Source of the DNA: Synoicihabitans lomoniglobus
GTDB lineage: Bacteria > Verrucomicrobiota > Verrucomicrobiia > Opitutales > Opitutaceae
NCBI RefSeq assembly: GCF_029023725.1
Contig: NZ_CP119075.1
Span: forward strand, 3,095,501 to 3,159,500
Length of the DNA stretch: 64,000 nucleotides
Direction of reading: 5' to 3'
The position numbers were made by a program, and so were the translations under genes. The notes under the pieces were generated by a model. That model worked only from the letters and a program-made list of their open reading frames with translations. It did not search any database and had not been told where the DNA came from. Shown here in pieces: positions 55,780-64,000 of the stretch (the stretch's first letter is position 1; every line of letters begins with the position of its first letter).

Positions 55780-57714
55780 ATGCCTTCCCGCCTTTCCCTC
55801 GCCCTTGCTCTCGTGTTGAGCACGAGCCTCCCCGCACAGGAGGTTTCGAGCCCCGATGGCCGCCTGTCCGTGACGCTCGACCTGAGTCCCGGCGGCGCGC
55901 TTTCCTACCGCGTCACGCTCGAGGATACCCTGGTGATCGAGCCGTCGCCGCTCGGACTGGAATCGACGCTCGGCAGCTTCTCGTCCGGACTCACCGTCGG
56001 CGAAACTGCGACCGCTGTCATCGACGAACACTACACCTTGCCCAACGGCAAAGTGCGCAACGTTCATTATCAGGCCCACGAACTCACGGCGACTTTTGCC
56101 AATCGCGACGGCAACCTCATCGACGTCGTTTTCCGCGTCAGCAATACGGACGTCGCCTTTGCCTACCGCTTACCGAGCGGTGAAATCCCGCGCGTCACGA
56201 TCGAGCGCGAATCGACCGGCTTTGACCTGCCCGACGATGCCACCGCTTTCGTCACGTGGCAGGCGCCTCCCGAAACCGGTTGGATGCAGACCAAACCGAG
56301 CTACGAAGAAGGTTATCTGATCGATGTGCCCGTCGGCACCGACTCTCCCACCGAACTCGGTTTCACCTACCCCGCGCTCTTTCGACTCGGGGATCAAGGT
56401 TGGGTCCTCATTTCCGAAACCGGCGTATCCAGCAACTATGTCGGCACCCGCCTCGCCGACCCCACCACCGACGGGCTCTACCGGGTCGCCTTCCCGCAAT
56501 CGGGCGAGAACGGCGGCATCGGCGATGCCACCGCTTCCGCCTCACTTCCTCTACTCACGCCATGGCGCACCATCACCGTCGGCCGCACGCTCGCCACCAT
56601 TGTTGAAACCACCGTCGCCACCGACGTGGTTACGCCCCAATACGAACCCTCCATCGCCTACCAGGGCGGCCGCGCCACCTGGTCGTGGTTGCTCTGGCAG
56701 GATGCCAGTATGAACGAGACGGACCAGCGCACCTTCATCGATCTGGCCGCTGAGATGAATTACGAATACGTGCTCATTGACGCACTCTGGGACACCAACC
56801 TGGGCCGGGAGAAATTGGCCGAACTCGTTGCCTACGCGCAGTCAAAACACGTCAACGTGTTGTTGTGGTATAACTCCAATGGAGCCTGGAACAACGCTCC
56901 ACAAGGACCGCGCAACCGCATGAACTCGGCCCCCGCCCGACAGGCCGAAATGGCCTGGCTCCAATCCATCGGCATCAAGGGACTCAAGGTCGATTTCTTC
57001 GGCGGGGACAAGCAGGCCACCATGAAGCTCTACGAAGACATCCTCACCGACGGAAATGCCTACGGCCTCCACTTCAATTTTCACGGTGCCACGCTACCGC
57101 GAGGCTGGGAGCGCATGTATCCCAATCATATGACCAGCGAAGCCGCTACCGCTTCCGAGAACCTCGTTTTCTCCCAGGGATTTTGCGACGGGGAAGCCCA
57201 ACGCAGCACCATCTTCCCATTCGTGCGCAACCCTGTCGCCGCGTTCGACTACGGCCCGATGGTGCTCAATCGGCGGCTCTCCCGCGACCAAGCCAGCGGC
57301 ACGACCCGCCGCACGACCGACGCATTTCAACTCGCGACCACCGTGCTCTTCCAGTCGCCCGTCCAACACTTTGGACTCACGCCCAACAACCTCGAAGAGC
57401 AACCCGCCTTCGTCATCGATTTCCTCAAAACCGTGCCGACAAGGTGGGACGAAACCCGCTTCATCGCCGGCTATCCCGGCAAACTGGCGGTGCTCGCCCG
57501 CCGCCACGAAAAGCAATGGTATGTGGCCGCCACCAACGGTGAAGATGAGGCTCGAACCGTCTCACTCTCCGCGCCCTTCCTCGCTGGCCAAACCCTCACC
57601 CTCATTCACGACCAGAGCGACGGCTCGGCGGCATGCGACCAGATCACCATCGCAACCGACGGCACCTTCGACCTCGCACTCGCCCCGCGTGGAGGTGCCG
57701 TGCTGAGCCCTTGA
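55780..57714 (+). CDS. GH97 alpha-glycosidase
   Basis: A 644-aa exported enzyme (signal peptide 1-19). It has the three-part GH97 layout: N-terminal beta-super-sandwich ('VSSPDGRLSVTLDLSPGG' to about residue 280), catalytic TIM barrel ('WSWLLWQDASMNETDQRTF', 'YEYVLIDALWD', 'VNVLLWYNSNGAWN', 'GIKGLKVDFFGGDKQATM', 'HFNFHGATLPRGWERMYPNH', 'TSEAATASENLVF') and a C-terminal beta-domain. GH97 contains inverting alpha-glucosidases (SusB-like) and retaining alpha-galactosidases; 'KVDFFGGD' would be the place of a retaining nucleophile, but subgroup assignment needs alignment. It lies 78 bases after the first GH43 gene and 50 before the next. Confidence 0.9.
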   Translation: MPSRLSLALALVLSTSLPAQEVSSPDGRLSVTLDLSPGGALSYRVTLEDTLVIEPSPLGLESTLGSFSSGLTVGETATAVIDEHYTLPNGKVRNVHYQAHELTATFANRDGNLIDVVFRVSNTDVAFAYRLPSGEIPRVTIERESTGFDLPDDATAFVTWQAPPETGWMQTKPSYEEGYLIDVPVGTDSPTELGFTYPALFRLGDQGWVLISETGVSSNYVGTRLADPTTDGLYRVAFPQSGENGGIGDATASASLPLLTPWRTITVGRTLATIVETTVATDVVTPQYEPSIAYQGGRATWSWLLWQDASMNETDQRTFIDLAAEMNYEYVLIDALWDTNLGREKLAELVAYAQSKHVNVLLWYNSNGAWNNAPQGPRNRMNSAPARQAEMAWLQSIGIKGLKVDFFGGDKQATMKLYEDILTDGNAYGLHFNFHGATLPRGWERMYPNHMTSEAATASENLVFSQGFCDGEAQRSTIFPFVRNPVAAFDYGPMVLNRRLSRDQASGTTRRTTDAFQLATTVLFQSPVQHFGLTPNNLEEQPAFVIDFLKTVPTRWDETRFIAGYPGKLAVLARRHEKQWYVAATNGEDEARTVSLSAPFLAGQTLTLIHDQSDGSAACDQITIATDGTFDLALAPRGGAVLSP

Positions 57715-57764
57715 GCCCCGCCGTTCCCGTCACCCGTTTCACCTTTCTCCCTTCCACTCACCCT

Positions 57765-59444
57765 ATGGCCACCATGCTAAGAAAAACCGTCCTTGCCCTC
57801 TCGACCGCCTTGATGACCGTCGGCCTCGCCGCCACTGAACCGGTCACTTTCGAATCATTTGCCTACACCGGCAACGACGAGATATTCACCCCTCCGCTCC
57901 AGCCCGGCGAGTATCGTAATCCCATTCTGGCCGGTTACTACCCCGACCCCAGCATCTGCCGTGTCGGCGACGATTACTACCTCATCAATTCGTCGTTTTC
58001 CCACTTCCCCGGCATTCCGATCTTTCACAGCACCGATCTGGTCAACTGGACCCAGCTCGGCCACGCCATCGATCGCCCCGACCAACTGCCCTACGACGGG
58101 CTGGGCCTTTCCCGCGGAATTTTCGCTCCCGCCATCAGCTATCACGACGGGCTGTTCTACATCGTCTGCACTTTCATCGACGCCGGCGGCAACTTTGTGA
58201 TCACCGCGGAAGATCCCGCCGGTCCGTGGTCCGATCCCGTTTGGCTCAATTTTGATGGCATCGACCCTTCGATCTTCTTCGACGATTCCACCGGTCGCGC
58301 CTGGCTCGTCAACAACGGCGCTCCACCCGACAATGAACCGCTCTACGACGGTCACCGCGCGATCTGGGTGCAGGAGTGGGACATCGTCAACCGCCAGCTC
58401 GTCGGACCGCGCAAGATCATCATCAACGGCGGCGTCGACCTCACCGCCCAACCCGTCTGGATCGAAGGTCCGCACATCTACAAACGCGGCGACTGGTATT
58501 ACCTCAACTGCGCCGAAGGCGGCACCTCGGTGAATCACTCGCAGGTAATTTTCCGCAGTCGCCAGCCGGACGGTCCCTACACGCCGTTTACCGAACACCC
58601 GACCCTCTCTCAACGCGATCTGCCCGCCGACCGTGATCATCCCGTCACCTGCACCGGTCACGCCGATTTCACCATCGGTCCCGATGGCAACTGGTGGACG
58701 GTCTTCCTCGGCTGCACGCCGTATTCTGAAGGTCACTACAACACCGGCCGCCAAACCTTTCTCCTGCCGGTCACGTGGGAGAATGACTGGCCCATCATTC
58801 TCGAACCCGGCCTCGCCGTGCCGTTTGTCGGCCAGAGCCCGAACGGCGTCACCCAGCGCGAGGACGCGGCCCTGCCTTTGACCGGCAACTTTACCTGGAC
58901 CGACGACTTCGACGGCGAGGAACTTAACCCCGCCTGGATCTTCATGCGCGCTCCGCAGACCACGTGGTGGTCGGTGAATGAAGGTGCGCTGCACCTCACG
59001 CCTCGGGCGGACGCGTTGCGCGGGAAACACAACCCGACCTTCGTCGGCCGTCGCCTCCAACACAACCGGTTCGCCACCGAGACGACCTTGCAACTGCCTG
59101 CCGCGAGCAACGTCCGCACCGGCCTTTCCGCGTATCATAACGAAACGCGCCAATACAATTTCGGTGTGTATCGCACTGAGTCCGGCTACAAAATCTACGT
59201 CGAAGCCCAACGCGGCCCCGCCGACGCCGCTCAGTTCACGCTCGCCAGCCTCGCCGCCCCTCCCGGCACCGCCATCACGCTGCGCCTCACCGGCGAAGAC
59301 ACCCGCTACATCTTCGACTACTCCACCGACCACGGCGCGAGTTGGACTCAAGTCGGCGGCACGTTCGACGCCCGCAATCTCAGCGTCGACACGTCCTACG
59401 ATTTCATCGGCGTGTTGATAGGGCTCTTTGCGACTCAATCCTGA
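57765..59444 (+). CDS. Secreted GH43 xylosidase/arabinofuranosidase-type enzyme
   Basis: A 559-aa exported enzyme. ATG 57765 (or 57774, 'MLRKT') gives a signal peptide; longer in-frame readings overlap GH97. The GH43 propeller contains 'GYYPDPSICRVGDDYYLINSSF', split as base region and substrate loop, 'IDPSIFFDDSTGRAWLVNN' and the acid region 'WIEGPHIYKRGDWYYLNCAEGGT'. The C-terminal beta-sandwich ('FDGEELNPAWIFMRAPQ' to the end) is that of bifunctional beta-xylosidase/alpha-L-arabinofuranosidase members. Length is normal. Last gene of the operon; a strong terminator follows 75 bases later. Confidence 0.88.
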   Translation: MATMLRKTVLALSTALMTVGLAATEPVTFESFAYTGNDEIFTPPLQPGEYRNPILAGYYPDPSICRVGDDYYLINSSFSHFPGIPIFHSTDLVNWTQLGHAIDRPDQLPYDGLGLSRGIFAPAISYHDGLFYIVCTFIDAGGNFVITAEDPAGPWSDPVWLNFDGIDPSIFFDDSTGRAWLVNNGAPPDNEPLYDGHRAIWVQEWDIVNRQLVGPRKIIINGGVDLTAQPVWIEGPHIYKRGDWYYLNCAEGGTSVNHSQVIFRSRQPDGPYTPFTEHPTLSQRDLPADRDHPVTCTGHADFTIGPDGNWWTVFLGCTPYSEGHYNTGRQTFLLPVTWENDWPIILEPGLAVPFVGQSPNGVTQREDAALPLTGNFTWTDDFDGEELNPAWIFMRAPQTTWWSVNEGALHLTPRADALRGKHNPTFVGRRLQHNRFATETTLQLPAASNVRTGLSAYHNETRQYNFGVYRTESGYKIYVEAQRGPADAAQFTLASLAAPPGTAITLRLTGEDTRYIFDYSTDHGASWTQVGGTFDARNLSVDTSYDFIGVLIGLFATQS

Positions 59445-59519
59445 AATCGTTGCCTGCCATCCGGCCGGGAACACCTAGCTGAGGAGCGGAGACTCGGCTT
59501 GGGATCCTACCCAGTAAAG

Positions 59520-59551
59520 CCCTTCGAACCTCGACGTTCGAAGGGTTTTTT
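59520..59551 (+). terminator. Rho-independent terminator of the GH43-GH97-GH43 operon
   Basis: Perfect 10-bp stem CCCTTCGAAC / GTTCGAAGGG with a 6-base loop, followed by six T residues. Confidence 0.92.
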
Positions 59552-59843
59552 GGCGCTGGTCGGTGGGGCTGATCATGACTCGAACCGTTCGATCGCCCGC
59601 TCTGATTTGGACGCACTTTCGAGGTGGCTGCCAGCGTTGGTGATCGCCCCTCTTGGTTTCCGCATCGATCTCTTTTTGGCGCATTCGCTCGGGACCGAAG
59701 TGGTTCCGCCGATGTCGGCGTTGACCGGCACTGTCACCGCACGGTGCGGCACTCTACAATCCGAGTAACATCACCGTCGCATCCAACGACCGAATACGCA
59801 CGCTTTGCATCGGTATTGGTTGGTCCGCTTGGATCAACTGAAT

Positions 59844-59878
59844 GAGGGGGCGGTATGGTAACCGCCCCCTCTATTTTT
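59844..59878 (+). terminator. Second plus-strand rho-independent terminator
   Basis: Perfect 11-bp stem GAGGGGGCGGT / ACCGCCCCCTC with a 6-base loop, followed by TATTTTT. There is no recognised gene directly upstream of it. Confidence 0.85.
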
Positions 59879-59960
59879 GTCGCCGTGAAGCGATGTGCGA
59901 ATTTCACGGTAGATCAAATTCGAGCGCGTTGGTCGTCTCGGGTTCTCAGGTATCCCGCTA

Positions 59961-59993
59961 AAAAAAAAAGGCCCCGGGCCGAAGCCCGGGACC
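59961..59993 (-). terminator. Rho-independent terminator of the second TonB receptor gene
   Basis: On the minus strand a 10-bp stem (nine Watson-Crick pairs and one G-U pair) with a TTCG tetraloop, followed by nine T residues, about 28 bases after the receptor stop codon. Confidence 0.92.
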
Positions 59994-60020
59994 GATAACA
60001 CCTCCTACGGTGGAGAACGC

Positions 60021-63000
60021 CTAGAACCTGAACGTGTTGGTGAGTGTCCAGCTCTGGTGCGGACCAATACGATACGTTGCGGGCGTGCCGTCGGGCTGCA
60101 CCGTCACCGGAATCAGGTTGTTGCCCTGACCCACGTTGCGAACATTGAGCTGCACCCGCCAATCGATCTTTTCGCTGAGGCGTCGGCTATAGCCGACCCA
60201 GAGATCGAGATTCGTCTCGGCTGATGCACGATACGGATTATCGAGATCAAAGTTCGCCTTGGTCGGCGTAACAGGATTGGGAATCGGCGGGTAGCCGATG
60301 ATCACGTCGTCCTGCCAACGCAGCGCCATACCGACGTTGACGCCCTTGAGCATGCCTTCGTCGAAGTCGTAGTTGGAAATGGCATTGAAGCGCCACTCAC
60401 GCAGTTCTGGCACGTTGGTGCCTTCCTGCAACTTACGGGCGGCCCATTCGGCACCGATGTTGGTGTTCCATTGGAAGAGCGAACGTTCGTTACCGGCCCC
60501 ACCCCACCAGATCCGAAGGTCACCGACACCACCGTCGGCGCCGTCGTTGAGGGCGGTCTCGTAGTTCTCGATGAAGTCGACCAGGTTTTCACCTCCAATG
60601 TTCTTGCGGACAGCCGTCGTCTTGGAGGCGTTAAACGTCAGCCGCCAGTTGCGGGTCGGCTGAGCATTGAACTCGATTTCGTAACCCTTGGAAATCGCAT
60701 CCTCGGGAACCGTGAAACCGGCCGGAGTCGACGACGTAATGCCGTCGTTCTGCCAGTCGACCAGGTCGATGCCCCAGGCTTCATAGAAGCGAGGATCGAC
60801 GGAGGCTTGATACGCTCGCCAGGCAGCGATGACGTTTTGCTCGCGGACGCGGGCCGCGGCTTCGTCTTCACCGTTTTGTCCGGCACCGTAATTGTAGCGC
60901 CCGTTGTCATCCGCATCATCGGCACCTTGCGTGTCGATGGTATCGCCGGAGAGATTGAACTCGTAGCGATTCACCCAGTTACCGGACCACACTTGGGAGG
61001 CACCGATGAACCACGCGCCATTGAGGCCGGAGGAGGAATTGCGGAGCACTTCGGTCTCATACTTGTTCACCTTGAGGGAGAAGCGCCCGTCCTTGGATTC
61101 CAAGAGGACCCCCACATCGGTCGTGGTGCCGGCCGGCGCGGCCAGAGCCTCACCATAGACATCAACACGTTGGGCTGCTGGCTGGAAGTTCTCCGACTCG
61201 TTGTAGAATACGGTCGTGAGGAACGGCAAACGCTCGGTCAAACCCTTGATGATGGGGAGTTGGTCCAAGTGAGCCACGATGGAGTAGCTGGTGGACTCCA
61301 CTTCGAGTTCATTGAAGCTCGATAAATCGAGTTTGTAGCTGCTCGGGCTCAGATCGAGACGGTTGTCTCGAGCGTGACCGGGAGGCAAACCGGCGACATC
61401 GACCGAATAGTCCCATGACTTGGCGATATCTTTACGCCACCCCCAGGTGCCGACGACGGCATTGTCCCAGAAGTGAGCCTGCCAGACAAAGGCTTGCGAT
61501 TCGGTCTCGGCCTTGGAGAGACGGGCGAACGTGGTGTTCGTGTCCCGATTCGCGCCGTTGTTGTCTTCGGAGTCGAGGATGCTCACCGGCATGTAACGCC
61601 ACCCCACATAGTTGGCCGGGTTCTCCGATTGGGTGCTGTAACGCTGGCCGGTCTCGTCGACGTCGGGGGTCGAAGGATCATCGACATCATTGAAGGGCGA
61701 CTGGTCCGGGTAGTATTGATCGATCCACGGTGCATCGAAGGCAACATCGGGGGAATTCCAGGTCGCGTCGAAAACGCGGATGGCGTAATCAGAAGGCATG
61801 TCGACCTTGGTCGTGATCCGCGGAATGTTCGCGCCGGAAGCCGTCGAACGCCCCAACAACGAGTCACCGAGGTAGATCACCGAATGCGGGTTGAGCTCCG
61901 CCGTGTTGAACTTCGCATTCGCGAAGTCGTCACCGAGGAAATCAATGTATTCTGGATTGATGTTGTAGCGGATCCAGGAGCGATTATCGGAGTCGAATCC
62001 TTCTTCAGCCAGCAGGCCGGTGAAGGTGTGTTTGCCGAGCAGGCGCTTGAACGTCGAAGGGTTGTCCGAACGAGCGAAGTCGTGCGTAAAGAACCCGGTG
62101 GCCCGGAAGCCATCGCGCTCAGTCGCCGTGGAGTTATTGCCAGCGTCACCGCGACCACCGACGAAAACCCGACCGAGATTCGGATTCGGCGTGCCATCGG
62201 CGTAAGGTTCGTTTTGACCATCGACCGCCGCACCCGCGACACCCGCCGGCGTGCCGTCGGAGTAAACCGACATCAGATCGACGAAGATGCCTTGATTACC
62301 ACCGGCCAGCAGCGACAGCTGACCGTTGTCATAGCTCTCCTGGTTGACCACGAGTTCGAAGCCGAACTTGTCATTCATGAAAGTCTGCGCGAGCGAGACG
62401 TTGAAGGCATTAAAGTTCTGCCATTCCTCCTTGTTCGGTCCATCGACCAAATTGTTGTAGAAATCAAAGACCGAGGCGTCGGTAAGGGAGAAGTCCTTGT
62501 AAACACCGAACTGGGCGTAGGGGAGACCGGCTTTCACCGAGTAATCCGCATAGCCATTGACCCCCACCATACGGTGGAAGCCCAAGCTGAAGCTGTCATC
62601 AATCGAACCGTCGGGGGCCCGACCACCCTCACCGGAATTGGCTCGGACTTCGGACTGCTGACCCAGAGCGGGATCGACGCTGCCGTTGCCATCGAAGTAA
62701 ACGAAAGGGCTGCCGAATGCTCCACCAAAACCACCGACCCAAGGATTGAAGGCCGGGTTGGGTTGGCCGGCGTTCGGACCGCCGTTGATCGCGGGGCGTT
62801 GCTGACCGTGGTTGGGACGACCCGTGTTGTCGTCCTGCACCTGCCACGCATTGAACGTTTCCTTGTTCAGGTAGTTATACGTGCGGGGTTCACCGTTCTG
62901 CAGACCTTGGTAGGTGCCGGTATTAAACCACGGCGTGACGTAATCCAAGGGAGGCAGCGTGCGCGGACGGTTCGATTTGATGGAGCCGTCCTCAAAGTTC

Positions 63001-63818
63001 GCTTTGATGATCGTGCGAGCTGAACCGCGCTTAAGGAACTCCGGCTCAAAACGCACGGCGGCGAAGATACGCTCGGAATCCTGGAAGGCGGGATCCTGCT
63101 GATAGCGGGTGTCGTCCTTGACAGCGGACACACGCACGGCGAGTTGGTCCTCGAGCAGCACGCGGTTGAAATCAACCGAGGCGCGGGCGGAACCGTAACT
63201 GCCGACGCGGAAGGCAACTTCATTCGAGTTCTTGAACGAAGCCTGCTTGGTGCCGGAGTTGATGATACCGGCCGGGGAACCTTGACCGAACAAAATGGAG
63301 TTCGGGCCCCGTTGGAGATCGACGCGGTCAACCGAGTAGCCATCCCAAGGGATGTTGGTGGCGAAGTAATCGCGGGTATTGTCGGCCGCGGCGAGACCAC
63401 GAACACGGGTGTTCTGGTTCGGGTTGGTGAAACGAGCGGACTCGTCCAGCCGGGCACCATCGCCGAAGCCGGCGAAGTTACCGCCGAGGTTACCCACTTC
63501 CGTGCCGGTGGTGTATTGCAGCAGGGACTCATTGTCCGTGGCCGCAATGTCATCGAGGAATTGTTTGGTGACTACGGTAACAGCGTTACCGATGTCGCGG
63601 AGCTCAGTATTGAGACGATTGCCGGCGAGGGTGGTGGCGGCTGTGTAGCCTTGCTCCTCCTCGGCTGCTACCTCAAACGGAGACAAAACGATGACATCTT
63701 CGTCATCGATCTCAGAGGACCCAGTGGTTGTCTGGGCCCACGAAGAACTGGCCAGTGTGAAGGCCGCCACCGCCGCCATAGAGAATCTGGGCAGAGGGGT
63801 TTTCTTTATTTTATGCAT
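60021..63818 (-). CDS. TonB-dependent outer-membrane receptor (second 'VLSPFEV' type)
   Basis: A 1265-aa outer-membrane transporter. Signal peptide (1-28, 'MAAVAAFTLASSSWAQ' part), the element 'DDEDVIVLSPFEVAAEEEQG', plug domain ('VTVVTKQFLDDIAATDNESLL', 'VDLQRGPNSILFGQGSPAG') and a long barrel closing with 'SWTLTNTFRF'. It is a clear paralogue of the receptor at 16702-20379, including matching segments such as 'NPANYVGW' and 'NIGVGNxLIPVTVQPDGTPA'-like ends ('GQGNNLIPVTVQPDGTPA'). The glycosidase operon next to it suggests import of GH43/GH97 products. It is convergent with that operon, and each has its own terminator. No SusD-like gene accompanies it. Confidence 0.93.
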   Translation of the reverse strand: MHKIKKTPLPRFSMAAVAAFTLASSSWAQTTTGSSEIDDEDVIVLSPFEVAAEEEQGYTAATTLAGNRLNTELRDIGNAVTVVTKQFLDDIAATDNESLLQYTTGTEVGNLGGNFAGFGDGARLDESARFTNPNQNTRVRGLAAADNTRDYFATNIPWDGYSVDRVDLQRGPNSILFGQGSPAGIINSGTKQASFKNSNEVAFRVGSYGSARASVDFNRVLLEDQLAVRVSAVKDDTRYQQDPAFQDSERIFAAVRFEPEFLKRGSARTIIKANFEDGSIKSNRPRTLPPLDYVTPWFNTGTYQGLQNGEPRTYNYLNKETFNAWQVQDDNTGRPNHGQQRPAINGGPNAGQPNPAFNPWVGGFGGAFGSPFVYFDGNGSVDPALGQQSEVRANSGEGGRAPDGSIDDSFSLGFHRMVGVNGYADYSVKAGLPYAQFGVYKDFSLTDASVFDFYNNLVDGPNKEEWQNFNAFNVSLAQTFMNDKFGFELVVNQESYDNGQLSLLAGGNQGIFVDLMSVYSDGTPAGVAGAAVDGQNEPYADGTPNPNLGRVFVGGRGDAGNNSTATERDGFRATGFFTHDFARSDNPSTFKRLLGKHTFTGLLAEEGFDSDNRSWIRYNINPEYIDFLGDDFANAKFNTAELNPHSVIYLGDSLLGRSTASGANIPRITTKVDMPSDYAIRVFDATWNSPDVAFDAPWIDQYYPDQSPFNDVDDPSTPDVDETGQRYSTQSENPANYVGWRYMPVSILDSEDNNGANRDTNTTFARLSKAETESQAFVWQAHFWDNAVVGTWGWRKDIAKSWDYSVDVAGLPPGHARDNRLDLSPSSYKLDLSSFNELEVESTSYSIVAHLDQLPIIKGLTERLPFLTTVFYNESENFQPAAQRVDVYGEALAAPAGTTTDVGVLLESKDGRFSLKVNKYETEVLRNSSSGLNGAWFIGASQVWSGNWVNRYEFNLSGDTIDTQGADDADDNGRYNYGAGQNGEDEAAARVREQNVIAAWRAYQASVDPRFYEAWGIDLVDWQNDGITSSTPAGFTVPEDAISKGYEIEFNAQPTRNWRLTFNASKTTAVRKNIGGENLVDFIENYETALNDGADGGVGDLRIWWGGAGNERSLFQWNTNIGAEWAARKLQEGTNVPELREWRFNAISNYDFDEGMLKGVNVGMALRWQDDVIIGYPPIPNPVTPTKANFDLDNPYRASAETNLDLWVGYSRRLSEKIDWRVQLNVRNVGQGNNLIPVTVQPDGTPATYRIGPHQSWTLTNTFRF

Positions 63819-64000
63819 GGTGTTGGGTTGGTATTTCTTGCGAAAAGAACACTCCCGGTGAGAACACTTGCAGCCACGACGACACCACGGACGACGAGCA
63901 AGCCGACGGCCCGCGAAATGAGGTCATACTGAAGCATTCGGTGTAGGGGAACATCCGCTCTTGTTGGGGTAAGAGCCGGGGCTGAAAATTCACGCGCCTC
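63819..64000. other. Upstream region of the second TonB receptor, cut by the window edge
   Basis: 182 bases without a supported gene. It should contain the receptor promoter. No Shine-Dalgarno sequence is seen in the bases before the receptor ATG (63818). Confidence 0.4.

Larger units (their letters stand above)
59445..60020. other. Intergenic region with three terminators
   Basis: About 575 bases between the convergent GH43 and TonB receptor genes. Two plus-strand terminators (59520-59551, 59844-59878) and one minus-strand terminator (59960-59993) were found. The 290 bases between the plus-strand terminators hold only unconvincing short open frames, one of which (59624-59845) ends exactly at the second terminator. 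Confidence 0.6.

Overview
The window reads as chromosomal DNA of a GC-rich verrucomicrobium, most likely of the Opitutaceae. The reasons are the two very long TonB-dependent receptors carrying an N-terminal 'VLSPFEV' element, the ThuA / PVC-type dehydrogenase / cytochrome c fusion, the C-terminal 'LVNLSAR...GFALS...RAVGP' repeat domains on a secreted glycosidase, and the number of secreted GH43 enzymes. No rRNA, CRISPR array or intact mobile element was seen. One tRNA gene, tRNA-Thr(CGU), is present.

Housekeeping half (1-14257). The left edge cuts a caa3-type oxidase cluster (subunit III, subunit IV, CtaG). A three-gene cassette follows: SLC13 permease, DUF1537 sugar-acid kinase and PdxA2-like dehydrogenase. 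It has the makeup of a D-threonate or related four-carbon sugar-acid pathway. Next come a MEKHLA-domain protein, cysteine synthase, an MBL-fold hydrolase and a YdcF-like protein. A chaperone cluster transcribed leftward (dnaK, groES, groEL) with clear hairpins is followed by a Lon substrate-binding-domain protein and the tRNA.

Accessory half (14258-64000). Beside the tRNA is what looks like a degraded tyrosine-recombinase N-terminus. The region then holds: (a) a XylR-type AraC regulator and a TonB receptor (16702-20379); (b) a divergent, tightly coupled operon (20839-30484) of a secreted double FG-GAP/CRTAC1 protein, a polytopic membrane protein, a beta-propeller histidine kinase and a NarL-type response regulator; (c) a glycan-degradation block (31773-41302) with two divergent GH43 enzymes, a GH51 arabinofuranosidase, a zinc alcohol dehydrogenase and a GH95 enzyme, ending in a broken LacI-type regulator; (d) a transglutaminase-like protein and a type-B carboxylesterase; (e) a leftward operon (52390-45191) of TIM-barrel epimerase, Gfo/Idh/MocA oxidoreductase, ThuA/dehydrogenase/cytochrome c fusion and MFS transporter, divergent from a PAS-AraC regulator; (f) a GH43-GH97-GH43 operon (53578-59444) ending in a strong terminator; and (g) a second TonB receptor (60021-63818).

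Working picture (inference): extracellular GH43, GH51, GH95 and GH97 enzymes and the esterase trim an arabinose-, xylose-, fucose- or galactose-decorated plant or algal polysaccharide. The TonB receptors import the oligomers in the absence of any SusD-like partner. The dehydrogenases and the oxidation-type operon process the released sugars. XylR-like, PAS-AraC and propeller two-component regulators sense them. The most unusual units are the FG-GAP/membrane protein/propeller-kinase operon and the epimerase-Gfo-ThuA/cytochrome operon.
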